NCBI GenBank assembly: GCA_012728015.1
Contig: JAAYFY010000032.1
Span: forward strand, 1 to 51,052
Length of the DNA stretch: 51,052 nucleotides
Origin: Clostridiaceae bacterium
GTDB lineage: Bacteria; Bacillota; Clostridia; DSM-8532
Reading direction: 5' to 3'
Shown: piece after piece, positions 43,414 through 51,052 of the stretch
Position numbering within the stretch: position 1 is the stretch's first letter
Layout: the number at the start of each line of letters is the position of its first letter
Notes under the pieces: model-generated
What the model was told of the DNA's origin: nothing
What the model saw: the letters and a program-made list of their open reading frames with translations, nothing else
Database searches by the model: none
Translations under genes and position numbers: made by a program

Positions 43414-44145
43414 ATGATGCATGAATTCTCCCGCGCTGAACTGTTGATCGGCAAAGAAGCCCTGGCTAGGCTTAGGCGCTGCAAGGTGGCTGTTTTTGGC
43501 ATCGGAGGCGTGGGCTCCTTTGCTGCCGAGGCTTTGGCCAGGGCCGGCATCGGAAGGTTTGTGCTGGTGGACAACGATGTGGTCTGCCTCACAAACATCA
43601 ACCGCCAGCTGATTGCCACCCGGAAGACATTGGGAAGGCCAAAGGTTGAAGTGATGAAAGAGCGTATCCGGGAAATCAATCCGGAAGCTGAGGTGACCAT
43701 CTACCAGGCTTTTTATCTGCCAGGATCTTCCCCTGAGTTGATACAGGATGACTACGATTATATTGTGGACGCAGTGGACACGGTAACCGCCAAGATCGAT
43801 CTCGCCGTGCAGGCGAAAAAGAGGGGGATCCCCATTATAAGTGCAATGGGGGCCGGTAACAAAATGGACCCTACACGGTTTAGGGTTGCGGATATCTACA
43901 GCACGACAGTGGACCCGCTGGCCAAGGTGATGCGAAAGGAACTTAGAAACAGGGGGATTGACTCCCTGAAAGTCGTTTATTCCACCGAGCTTCCCATAAA
44001 GCCCTTGAAAAGTGATGAGGAAGTGCCGAAGAAACAGACTCCCGGAAGCATATCCTTCGTGCCGCCGGTGGCCGGGCTGATCATTGCCGGGGAGGTTATC
44101 AGGGATCTTATCGGTTATCCCGGCAAGGAAGCCGGGGCAGAATGA
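43414..44145 (+). CDS. tcdA: tRNA threonylcarbamoyladenosine dehydratase (ThiF/E1-like)
   Basis: Converts t6A37 of tRNAs to its cyclic form ct6A using ATP. An E1-like Rossmann fold with GIGGVGS at 29-35, LVDNDVVCLTNINRQ as nucleotide contact, and VDAVDTVTAKIDL downstream. The 243 residues are typical for TcdA. The start may be ATG 43414 or 43417; GAGGAG is upstream. It sits between metA and metY. Other E1-like sulfur-carrier adenylyltransferases (ThiF, MoeB) are less likely because the CxxC zinc pairs of those enzymes are missing. Confidence 0.82.
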   Translation: MMHEFSRAELLIGKEALARLRRCKVAVFGIGGVGSFAAEALARAGIGRFVLVDNDVVCLTNINRQLIATRKTLGRPKVEVMKERIREINPEAEVTIYQAFYLPGSSPELIQDDYDYIVDAVDTVTAKIDLAVQAKKRGIPIISAMGAGNKMDPTRFRVADIYSTTVDPLAKVMRKELRNRGIDSLKVVYSTELPIKPLKSDEEVPKKQTPGSISFVPPVAGLIIAGEVIRDLIGYPGKEAGAE

Positions 44146-44182
44146 AACAGGGTTATGTTGCATTTGAGAAGCCAGGCAATAA

Positions 44183-45484
<1,302 letters not shown>

Positions 45485-45516
45485 TGGGTCTTATGAGCGG
45501 AAAGGATGACACACAA

Positions 45517-46608
45517 ATGTCCAATGGAAAGGTACTTGTGGGCATGAGCGGCGGGGTTGACAGCAGCACCGCGGCGGCCATTCTGAAAGACGAGGGCTAT
45601 GAAGTCTACGGAGCCACCCTCAAAATGTGGGATGAGCCGGCTGACCCGGAAGCCGTCTCAAAGACCTGCTGTTCCCTGGAAGATGTTGAGGATGCCAGGG
45701 CTACCGCCTTCAGGATGGATATTCCCTTTTATGTGCTCAATATGAAAAGCCTTTTTGAAGAAAAGGTGGTTAAATACTTCGTCGATTCGTATCTTGCGGG
45801 TGAAACGCCCAATCCCTGCATAGCGTGCAACCAGCATATCAAGTTTGAGGCCATGCTTGCCAAGGCCATGATGCTTGAAATGGATTATATCGCCACCGGC
45901 CACTATGCGCGGATTGAGCGTGATGCCGGCACGGGCAGGTACCTCCTTAAAAAGGCGGTTGACCTTACAAAGGACCAGAGCTATGTGCTTTACATGCTAA
46001 GACAGGACCAGCTTTCCAGGCTGCTTCTTCCCCTGGGCAGCCTTACCAAGAAGCAGGTGAGGGAGATTGCCCGGGAAAAGGGGCTTATCAATTCCTCGAA
46101 ACCCGACAGCCAGGATATATGTTTTGTGCGAAACGGCCACTATTCGGATTTTATAAGGCAGTATACAAAAAAGGAAATCCCTGAGGGGACCTTTGTGGAT
46201 GAATCGGGAAAGGTGCTGGGAAAAAACAAGGGAATATTCGAATATACCATAGGCCAGAGAAAGGGGCTTGGCATCTCGGCCAAATCCCGGCTGTATGTGA
46301 TCGGCAAGGATGTCAACAAAAATACGGTCGTGCTGGGGCCAAAGGAAAAAACGCTGGTGAAGCGTTTTTATGCTGATGAAGTGAACTATATCGCGATTGA
46401 CAGGCCTGGGAAGCCCATAAAGGTGTGGGCAAAGACCCGCTATTCCCAGAAAGAGGCCGAAGCCATGCTTCATCCGCTGGAGGATGGCCAGGTCATGATA
46501 GAGTACCATGAGCCCCAATCCTTTGTTTCACCGGGACAGTCGGTGGTTTTCTATGACGGGGATGTGGTGCTGGGGGGCGGCATTATCAGGCGGTTTGAGA
46601 TCCAATGA
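45517..46608 (+). CDS. mnmA: tRNA-specific 2-thiouridylase MnmA
   Basis: Inserts sulfur at U34 of Glu, Gln and Lys tRNAs. The PP-loop SGGVDSS is near residue 10; the catalytic pair is Cys in NPCIACN and Cys in DSQDICFV; GHYARI lies between. The 363 residues are normal. The start is debatable: ATG 45517 with AAAGGATG eight bases upstream is taken; ATG 45475, 45484 and 45493 are in frame and would overlap or touch metY. No cysteine desulfurase gene adjoins it. Confidence 0.92.
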   Translation: MSNGKVLVGMSGGVDSSTAAAILKDEGYEVYGATLKMWDEPADPEAVSKTCCSLEDVEDARATAFRMDIPFYVLNMKSLFEEKVVKYFVDSYLAGETPNPCIACNQHIKFEAMLAKAMMLEMDYIATGHYARIERDAGTGRYLLKKAVDLTKDQSYVLYMLRQDQLSRLLLPLGSLTKKQVREIAREKGLINSSKPDSQDICFVRNGHYSDFIRQYTKKEIPEGTFVDESGKVLGKNKGIFEYTIGQRKGLGISAKSRLYVIGKDVNKNTVVLGPKEKTLVKRFYADEVNYIAIDRPGKPIKVWAKTRYSQKEAEAMLHPLEDGQVMIEYHEPQSFVSPGQSVVFYDGDVVLGGGIIRRFEIQ

Positions 46609-46656
46609 TGAACCGGACCGGCATGAGATGGTATATAATATTCTTGAGGTGAGAAT

Positions 46657-47586
46657 ATGGCTAAAATAGCAAAGAACCTGACCGATCTCATAGGGAACAC
46701 GCCCATGATGGAGCTGGCGAAATACAGCCGGGCCGAGGGGGTGGAGGCAAGGCTCATCGCCAAGCTGGAATACTTTAACCCGGCCGGTAGCGTTAAGGAC
46801 CGAATAGGTTATGCCATGATCCGTGACGCCGAGGAAAAGGGCCTTATCAACAAGGATACGGTTATAATAGAACCCACCAGCGGCAATACCGGCATAGCAT
46901 TGGCCTTTGCCGCCGCGGCAAAGGGGTATCGCCTGATCATTACACTTCCTGAAAACTTCAGCATGGAAAGAAGGATGATGATGAAGGCGCTGGGGGCCGA
47001 ACTTGTGCTCACCCCGGCCAATGAGGGCATGAACGGCGCCATCAAAAAGGCCATGGAACTGGCGGAAGAGATCCCGAATTCCTTCATACCGCAGCAGTTT
47101 GAAAACCCGGCAAACCCCGAGATCCACAGGAAAACCACCGCCGAGGAGATCTGGCGTGACACTGGGGGAAAGGTTGATATATTTGTGGCCGGGGTCGGAA
47201 CCGGCGGAACCCTGACGGGGGTGGGCGAAGTTTTAAAGAGCAGGAACAGCTATATAAAGGTTGTAGCAGTGGAGCCTGCCGACTCGCCGGTATTGTCGGG
47301 AGGCAAGAGAGGCCCCCACAAGATCCAGGGCATCGGGGCAGGATTTGTTCCCAAGGTTCTTAATACAGACATCATCGATGAGGTATTACCGGTAAAGAAT
47401 GATGATGCCTACCAGGCATCAAGAAAGCTTGCCAGGCTTGAAGGGCTCATGGTGGGGATCTCATCGGGAGCCGCGGTATCTGCCGCCGCAGAACTGGCAA
47501 GACGACCCGGGAACAAGGGAAAGAATATAGTGATTATCCTTCCCGATACCGGTGAGCGCTACCTGTCTGCCGGATTGTATGAATAA
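46657..47586 (+). CDS. cysK: Cysteine synthase (O-acetylserine sulfhydrylase)
   Basis: Forms cysteine from O-acetylserine and sulfide. PLP fold type II with Lys47 in [20 protein letters not shown] and the phosphate loop GTGGTLTG. The 309 residues are standard. ATG 46657 follows GAGGTGAG by four bases. A TATAAT at 46634-46639 hints at a separate start of transcription but has no good -35. It ends the sulfur block at a strong terminator. Confidence 0.95.
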   Translation: MAKIAKNLTDLIGNTPMMELAKYSRAEGVEARLIAKLEYFNPAGSVKDRIGYAMIRDAEEKGLINKDTVIIEPTSGNTGIALAFAAAAKGYRLIITLPENFSMERRMMMKALGAELVLTPANEGMNGAIKKAMELAEEIPNSFIPQQFENPANPEIHRKTTAEEIWRDTGGKVDIFVAGVGTGGTLTGVGEVLKSRNSYIKVVAVEPADSPVLSGGKRGPHKIQGIGAGFVPKVLNTDIIDEVLPVKNDDAYQASRKLARLEGLMVGISSGAAVSAAAELARRPGNKGKNIVIILPDTGERYLSAGLYE

Positions 47587-47610
47587 ACATATTTTATACC
47601 GATTGTCACA

Positions 47611-47646
47611 ACGGGACGGCCCTGAGAATGGACCGTCCCGTTTTTG
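47611..47646. terminator. Terminator between cysK and the Y-family polymerase gene
   Basis: ACGGGACGG-C-CC and GG-A-CCGTCCCGT with a short loop, followed by TTTTT. Confidence 0.88.
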
Positions 47647-47660
47647 CCGTATTTCCTGCA

Positions 47661-48908
47661 TCAGAGTGTGGACGACATCATCTGGAAGTTCTCAATAACC
47701 CCGCCGGTCACAGGGGCAAGCCCTGACTGAAGAAAGCAGGAACGTATCACCGAGTTCGGGCCGAAGCGCATTCGCAGGATGTCCAGGGCTTCATCGAGGC
47801 GCCTCTTCTTCTCGTCGTAGGGTTCAAAAAGCGACAGCTGCAGGCAGCTGCCGGGAACCAGGCCGCTGACCCGCACGCCCATTCCTCTCAAGGGTACGCC
47901 GGGCCATATTTCTTCCATAAGCCAGCAGGCCCGTTGGAAGATCTTCATGGTATGGTCGGTGGCGGCGTCAAATTTTTTCTGGTGGGACTGCCCCGTGAGG
48001 TCGGCCCGCCTTAAATAGACCGAAACCAGGCGCGCGCAGAATCCCGCCTGCCGCAGCCTCATGCCCACCATCTCACAGAGGGATAGCAGCACTTTACGGG
48101 CCTCCTCCAGGCTGTCCACGTCGAAGGGGATGGTGGTGCTGTTGCCGATTCCCTTTATGGGCGGCCCGGCGTCGGGCGATACCGGGCTGTCCTCAATGCC
48201 GTTAGCCAGGTCCCGGATGTATGGGCCCCAGCTTTTTAAGTGGGTCCTGAGCAATTCCGGGTCGGCCCGGGCCAGGTCGCCGATGGTAAAGATATTGAGC
48301 CGGTACAGCCTGGGCGCCGTTGCCCGTCCCACCATAAACAGCTCCCTGACAGGCAGGGGCCAGAGCTTGCGGATCATATCCTCCCGCGACAGGATGGCAT
48401 GAACCTTGTCGGGCTTTTTGAGCTCACCGGCCATCTTGGCCAGCAGCTTGTTGTATGAAACTCCCACATTGACGGTAAAGCCCAGTTCGCTTCTGATCCG
48501 GCCCTTCAGCCGGTATGCCGCCTCCACCGGATCGCCGCAGATTGCCTCCATCCCCGTATAATCCAGGAAGGCCTCATCTATGCTGTATACCTGCACAAGG
48601 GGGGAGAACTCCCTGAGCATGTTAATTAAGGCATTATGGCACATCATGTACAGGTGGTAATTCACCGGGACCACCACAAGCCCGGGGCATTTCTGCCGGG
48701 CCGAGAACAGGGTTTCCCCGGTCTGGATGCCGTACTTCTTCGCGGGAATGGATTTGGCCAGCACGATCCCATGCCTGCTTGCCTCATCGCCGCCTATAGC
48801 GCTGGGGATTTCCCTTAAGTCTACCGATGCCCCGTGCTGCAGGCGGTATGCCGCCTCCCAGCTTAGATAGGCCGAGTTGACATCGATATGCATGATGATT
48901 TTATCCAC
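47661..48908 (-). CDS. Y-family DNA polymerase (DinB/UmuC type)
   Basis: An error-prone translesion polymerase. The metal site is in IMHIDVNSAYLSWEA and VYSIDEAFLDYTG (both Asp/Glu present); a little-finger domain follows, and QLSLF near residue 375 is a beta-clamp binding motif. The 415 residues and sequence style fit Firmicutes UvrX/UmuC-like members rather than short DinB. GTG 48908 is preferred, with GAGGTGG six bases upstream; GTG 48917 lies inside that site. A LexA box overlaps its promoter, so it should be DNA-damage inducible. Confidence 0.9.
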   Translation of the reverse strand: MDKIIMHIDVNSAYLSWEAAYRLQHGASVDLREIPSAIGGDEASRHGIVLAKSIPAKKYGIQTGETLFSARQKCPGLVVVPVNYHLYMMCHNALINMLREFSPLVQVYSIDEAFLDYTGMEAICGDPVEAAYRLKGRIRSELGFTVNVGVSYNKLLAKMAGELKKPDKVHAILSREDMIRKLWPLPVRELFMVGRATAPRLYRLNIFTIGDLARADPELLRTHLKSWGPYIRDLANGIEDSPVSPDAGPPIKGIGNSTTIPFDVDSLEEARKVLLSLCEMVGMRLRQAGFCARLVSVYLRRADLTGQSHQKKFDAATDHTMKIFQRACWLMEEIWPGVPLRGMGVRVSGLVPGSCLQLSLFEPYDEKKRRLDEALDILRMRFGPNSVIRSCFLQSGLAPVTGGVIENFQMMSSTL

Positions 48909-48936
48909 GGGAACCACCTCAGTTCTATTCTATACC

Positions 48937-48950
48937 CGAACATATGTTCT
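48937..48950. promoter_or_regulatory. LexA/DinR box of the Y-family polymerase gene
   Basis: CGAACATATGTTCT agrees with the Bacillus consensus CGAACRNRYGTTYC at 13 of 14 bases; GAACATATGTTC is a perfect palindrome. On the minus strand it lies between TTTACA and TATAGA, where it would block the promoter. Confidence 0.88.
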
Positions 48951-49133
48951 TGTAAACCGATAAATTATGGTAGTATCAGAAATATCGTGGGATGGAGTAA
49001 GGCAGATGTGAAAAGAAGGTGAAAGGGACGGGAAAGCTGAAGGGAAAGGAAACAGGAAAAGGTAAAGATAAAGACAAAGGCAGGAGCATGTGTGAATGAG
49101 AAAGGAAGGCGTGAAGGGGAAGCGCAAATACAC

Positions 49134-49159
49134 AAAAAGGCAGGGGAAAGGACCCTGCC
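49134..49159 (-). terminator. Terminator of the spore coat operon
   Basis: Minus strand GGCAGGG, 7-base loop, CCCTGCC, then TTTTT. The 130 bases beyond it (about 49,000-49,133) are strongly purine-rich on the plus strand and hold no gene I can support. Confidence 0.8.
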
Positions 49160-49187
49160 CTTCATATACGGAAGATGAGTTTCTTCT

Positions 49188-49475
49188 TCACATTCTCATG
49201 CCCTGCTGCTGTTGCTGCTGTTGCTGGCCACCGCTGAGCTGGGAATAAACCTGCTGTATCTGGTTCGGCTGGGCCTGTGCGGCGGGCTGGTAATACCCTT
49301 TCTGGATGGCGTACTGGGCAAGCCTTTGCTGCCTCTGTTCGTCCGCGTCTCTCATCTGCTGGAATGTTTTTCTAAGCTCCGGGTTGCTGCATTCCGATAT
49401 GACGTTTGCATAGCCGGTCAGGCTGCTTTTCAGTGAGCTAAGATAATCATTTACCATATCCTTTTCGGTCATCAT
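49188..49475 (-). CDS. CotF-family spore coat protein with polyglutamine tail
   Basis: 95 residues starting MMTEKDMVNDYLSSLKSSL, the typical clostridial CotF-like four-helix half (ISECSNPELRKTFQQMRDAD, then IQKGYYQP). The last 25 residues are a Gln-rich tail with eight Gln in a row. It probably assembles into the spore coat. AAGGAGATG lies about ten bases before ATG 49475. It is the second gene of a two-gene operon. Confidence 0.82.
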   Translation of the reverse strand: MMTEKDMVNDYLSSLKSSLTGYANVISECSNPELRKTFQQMRDADEQRQQRLAQYAIQKGYYQPAAQAQPNQIQQVYSQLSGGQQQQQQQQGMRM

Positions 49476-49489
49476 AAAGCATCATCTCC

Positions 49490-49675
49490 TTACTGCAAGA
49501 ATGACATTAATTTCTGCTTATTGGCCTTTGCGTCGTTTGCGTCGGCCTGAAGCATCTGCTTGAGCGTCTGGTCCTGGCACTGCTGCGCATAGGTTTCCAG
49601 CTTCTTTACGCAGGTATCATGAGCCCCTATCATATGTCGCAAGTTCTGCAGTTCCAGTTCGTTGATGTGTGACAT
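49490..49675 (-). CDS. Small CotF-like spore coat protein
   Basis: 61 residues (MSHINELELQNLRHMIGAHD), a helical pair like the other half of CotF-type proteins. AAAGGAGC lies about nine bases before ATG 49675. It is followed after 14 bases by the second coat gene. The promoter should be of a sporulation sigma factor, but I could not match one with confidence in 49676-49790. Confidence 0.75.
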   Translation of the reverse strand: MSHINELELQNLRHMIGAHDTCVKKLETYAQQCQDQTLKQMLQADANDAKANKQKLMSFLQ

Positions 49676-49871
49676 AATGCATGCTCCTTTCTTTTCAAAT
49701 AGTCGTTATTTAGTTTTTATAAAAAGGCGAAAATTATTCAGGTAAGAAAAATATCGAATGACGTGCCTTACGCGGCCAGTCCAATTAGATTTTTATGGTA
49801 TTAATTATTCTGGTTATTGTTTTATAATGGTATAATGTAATGGAAAAAAGGATTGTTGCGGAGGTTATCCT

Positions 49872-50729
49872 ATGGAATTGAGCAAAAAGGACAGATTGAT
49901 GCTGATAAACCAATACAGGATCCTTTCTATACTGAATCCTGACGGAGCAAGCAGCTACAATATCCGTATAAAGATGCTCGAGGAAGGCTATTCCCTGCAT
50001 TATGACGAAATGGTCAACTGGATTAACGACGGGATGAGCAGGGAGGAGTGCCAGGAGATAATTGATATCCTGGAAATGTACCGATGCCTGTGGCACTCTT
50101 TCAAAAAACTCAGGGACAAAGGAAGCATCAAGAAGAAACATGTCAGGTTTCCAGGATTTGATGCCAAGGATGAGGAAAAGCAGCTCAACTATGCCGAATA
50201 TGTTATGTACAGCCTGAACAGGTATAAGGAATTCCACCAGAGAAGAAGGCTCCCCAATCACGACAGCTACAAGCCAATGCTTCGCCATTACAGAGCCATG
50301 CTGAGCGTTTGGAACAGCCTGGGCAACAGGAGGCTTTTAAGCGGGGAGGAAATTATCCAGATCCTCAATGGGGAGATGATTGTTCCGGATGTTGACGATG
50401 ATGTATATGTGCGAATGACTGTCCCTGTTCAGCATGAAGGGCTGCCCATAGCCGAAGATTTTTCTGAAGATAAAGAAGATCTTGATGATCATGATGCGTA
50501 CGATCTTGCCGAAGATGAAGAGGAAGATATGTATGATGAACAGGATGCGGACGAGGAGGAAGATGAAGGTATAAGGGAAGAAGAGGAAGCAGAGGCGGCT
50601 AGGGAGGATTCACGGGTAGCCGGTATAGATGCCGGGAAGGAAGAGGCATCCGGAGGCGAGGAAGCCGCCGCGATCCATGATGGCTATGAAATCGATGAAG
50701 CAGACGAACCTGAAGAAGAGGAATTATGA
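49872..50729 (+). CDS. YfbU-domain protein with long acidic C-terminal tail
   Basis: Residues 1-165 match YfbU (UPF0304) along the whole domain: MELSKKDRLMLINQYRIL, EECQEIIDILEMYRCLW and the final LSGEEIIQILNG. YfbU is of unknown function. Here a further 115 residues follow; the last 90 are roughly half Asp and Glu with hardly any hydrophobic residues, so disordered. GCGGAGG precedes ATG 49872 by about seven bases. A TATAAT lies at 49831-49836 without a clear -35. The following terminator belongs to the opposite strand. Confidence 0.82.
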   Translation: MELSKKDRLMLINQYRILSILNPDGASSYNIRIKMLEEGYSLHYDEMVNWINDGMSREECQEIIDILEMYRCLWHSFKKLRDKGSIKKKHVRFPGFDAKDEEKQLNYAEYVMYSLNRYKEFHQRRRLPNHDSYKPMLRHYRAMLSVWNSLGNRRLLSGEEIIQILNGEMIVPDVDDDVYVRMTVPVQHEGLPIAEDFSEDKEDLDDHDAYDLAEDEEEDMYDEQDADEEEDEGIREEEEAEAAREDSRVAGIDAGKEEASGGEEAAAIHDGYEIDEADEPEEEEL

Positions 50730-50784
50730 GAACATATATTTTTTGTGCATGACTTCACGGCCGATTTCCATGCAGGGAAAAATG

Positions 50785-50826
50785 AATAAAAAAACAAGCG
50801 GAATTCAGAACACTGAAATCCGCTTA
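50785..50826 (-). terminator. Terminator downstream of the tRNA-Pro 3' half
   Basis: Minus strand AAGCGGA-T-TTCAG, loop TGTT, CTGAA-T-TCCGCTT, then GTTTTTTT. It follows the CCA end by about eight bases and marks the original tRNA transcription unit. Confidence 0.85.
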
Positions 50827-50832
50827 TTTACT

Positions 50833-50877
50833 TGGTCGGAGTGACTGGACTTGAACCAGCGACCTCTTGCACCCCAA
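50833..50877 (-). other. tRNA-Pro(GGG) 3' half: probable attachment site of a second mobile element
   Basis: On the minus strand the sequence from the anticodon loop (TTGGGGT, anticodon GGG) runs through the 3' anticodon strand GCAAG, variable AGGTC, T-arm GCTGG-TTCAAGT-CCAGT, acceptor CACTCCG, A and CCA. The 5' half is absent: neither the expected CTTGC before the loop nor CGGAGTG further on is found up to the window end. This is what integration into a tRNA gene leaves behind. The intact tRNA should be at the far end of the element, right of the window. Confidence 0.75.
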
Positions 50878-51052
50878 TTTTGCAGCCTATATGGCATTGT
50901 GTGGAATCAAGAGGAACCGATTCAGAAAATATAGGTTTAAAACGGCATTTGCGTTCCATTTTATTACATTTCAAAATATCTAATCTACCATGAATGTAAA
51001 CCGTACTGCTGTATTTATTGCTGTATGAAAACGACTGATGTTTTCTACCCTG
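50878..51052. mobile_element. Edge of a probable integrated element (continues beyond the window)
   Basis: DNA after the tRNA half is AT-richer than the neighbouring genes and has no gene with a start in the window. It carries a direct repeat TGCTGTAT at 51007-51014 and 51019-51026, spaced like integrase arm sites. No integrase is visible in this short stretch. Confidence 0.45.
51007..51026. repeat. Direct repeat TGCTGTAT x2 near the element edge
   Basis: Two identical 8-base copies, 12 bases apart start to start, 130 bases from the tRNA att site. Possible arm-type binding sites of a tyrosine integrase (inference). Confidence 0.4.

Noticed and set aside
43033-44163. 376-codon minus-strand frame opposite metA and tcdA
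   Set aside because: It spans two well-supported genes and has no domain or ribosome site.
49097-49250. Plus-strand frame with a run of Cys codons opposite the polyglutamine repeat
   Set aside because: The Cys run is only the antisense of the CAG/CAA repeat; the frame crosses the coat operon terminator.
50828-51052. Minus-strand frame open from the window edge through the tRNA half (75 codons)
   Set aside because: It has no start in the window, passes straight through the tRNA sequence, and its predicted residues match no integrase end that I know. It may be chance in a short stretch.

Overview
The window comes from the chromosome of a spore-forming, Gram-positive Clostridia-type bacterium (Bacillota). 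The evidence is spore genes (spoVS, two CotF-type coat proteins), Firmicutes regulatory sites (a CtsR operator, a Bacillus-type LexA/DinR box, a lysine riboswitch), AGGAGG-type ribosome binding sites, frequent GTG/TTG starts, and classic clostridial gene neighbourhoods (cdd-era-recO, rny-ymdB-spoVS). I cannot name the genus.

Layout. (1) Bases 1 to about 5,880 are the right part of an integrative mobilizable element of the Tn4451/TnpX style: 5'-truncated relaxase, small Cys-rich protein, replisome organizer, DnaC-like ATPase, hypothetical protein, TnpW and a large serine recombinase. It abuts the 3' end of glgD. (2) 5.9-8.3 kb: glgC-glgD on the minus strand. (3) 8.4-12.2 kb: dnaJ-clpB behind a consensus promoter with a CtsR operator. 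(4) 12.2-16.1 kb: zinc-ribbon gene with an array of dyads, then cdd, era, recO and an AlbA_2-type protein. (5) 16.1-22 kb: DUF1836 regulator, SGNH hydrolase, relic of an ABC transporter gene, trmB-lysA, AI-2E-type permease, anchored protein, tRNA-Leu(GAG). (6) 22-25 kb: DUF624 membrane protein, then dapA-dapB under a lysine riboswitch. (7) 25-30.6 kb: ftsK/spoIIIE, TPR membrane protein, CE7 esterase. (8) 30.6-37.8 kb: rny behind a long structured leader, ymdB, spoVS, phosphoglucomutase, HD-GYP protein, YhaM-like exoribonuclease. (9) 37.9-42.2 kb: acetyltransferase-like protein, small Cys-rich protein, DUF3810 protein, small membrane protein, PrsW-like protease. (10) 42.4-47.6 kb: sulfur block metA, tcdA, metY, mnmA, cysK. 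(11) 47.7-50.7 kb: SOS-type Y-family polymerase with a LexA box, two coat genes, a YfbU-domain protein with a very acidic tail. (12) 50.8 kb to the end: a tRNA-Pro 3' half with its terminator, which looks like the attachment site of a second mobile element lying beyond the window.

How it fits together: lysine synthesis appears twice with different control (riboswitch on dapA-dapB, TrmB-type regulator cotranscribed with lysA). Methionine and cysteine genes sit beside two sulfur/tRNA-modification genes, and MetA carries the residue associated with acetyl-CoA use, which matches the neighbouring O-acetylhomoserine sulfhydrylase. The most promising undescribed item is the leader of rny (about 30,655-30,940): several nested hairpins, a terminator-like hairpin with a competing pairing partner, two tiny overlapping reading frames, and a perfect Shine-Dalgarno sequence without a usual start codon at the expected distance. 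No CRISPR array, rRNA or recognisable defence island was seen.
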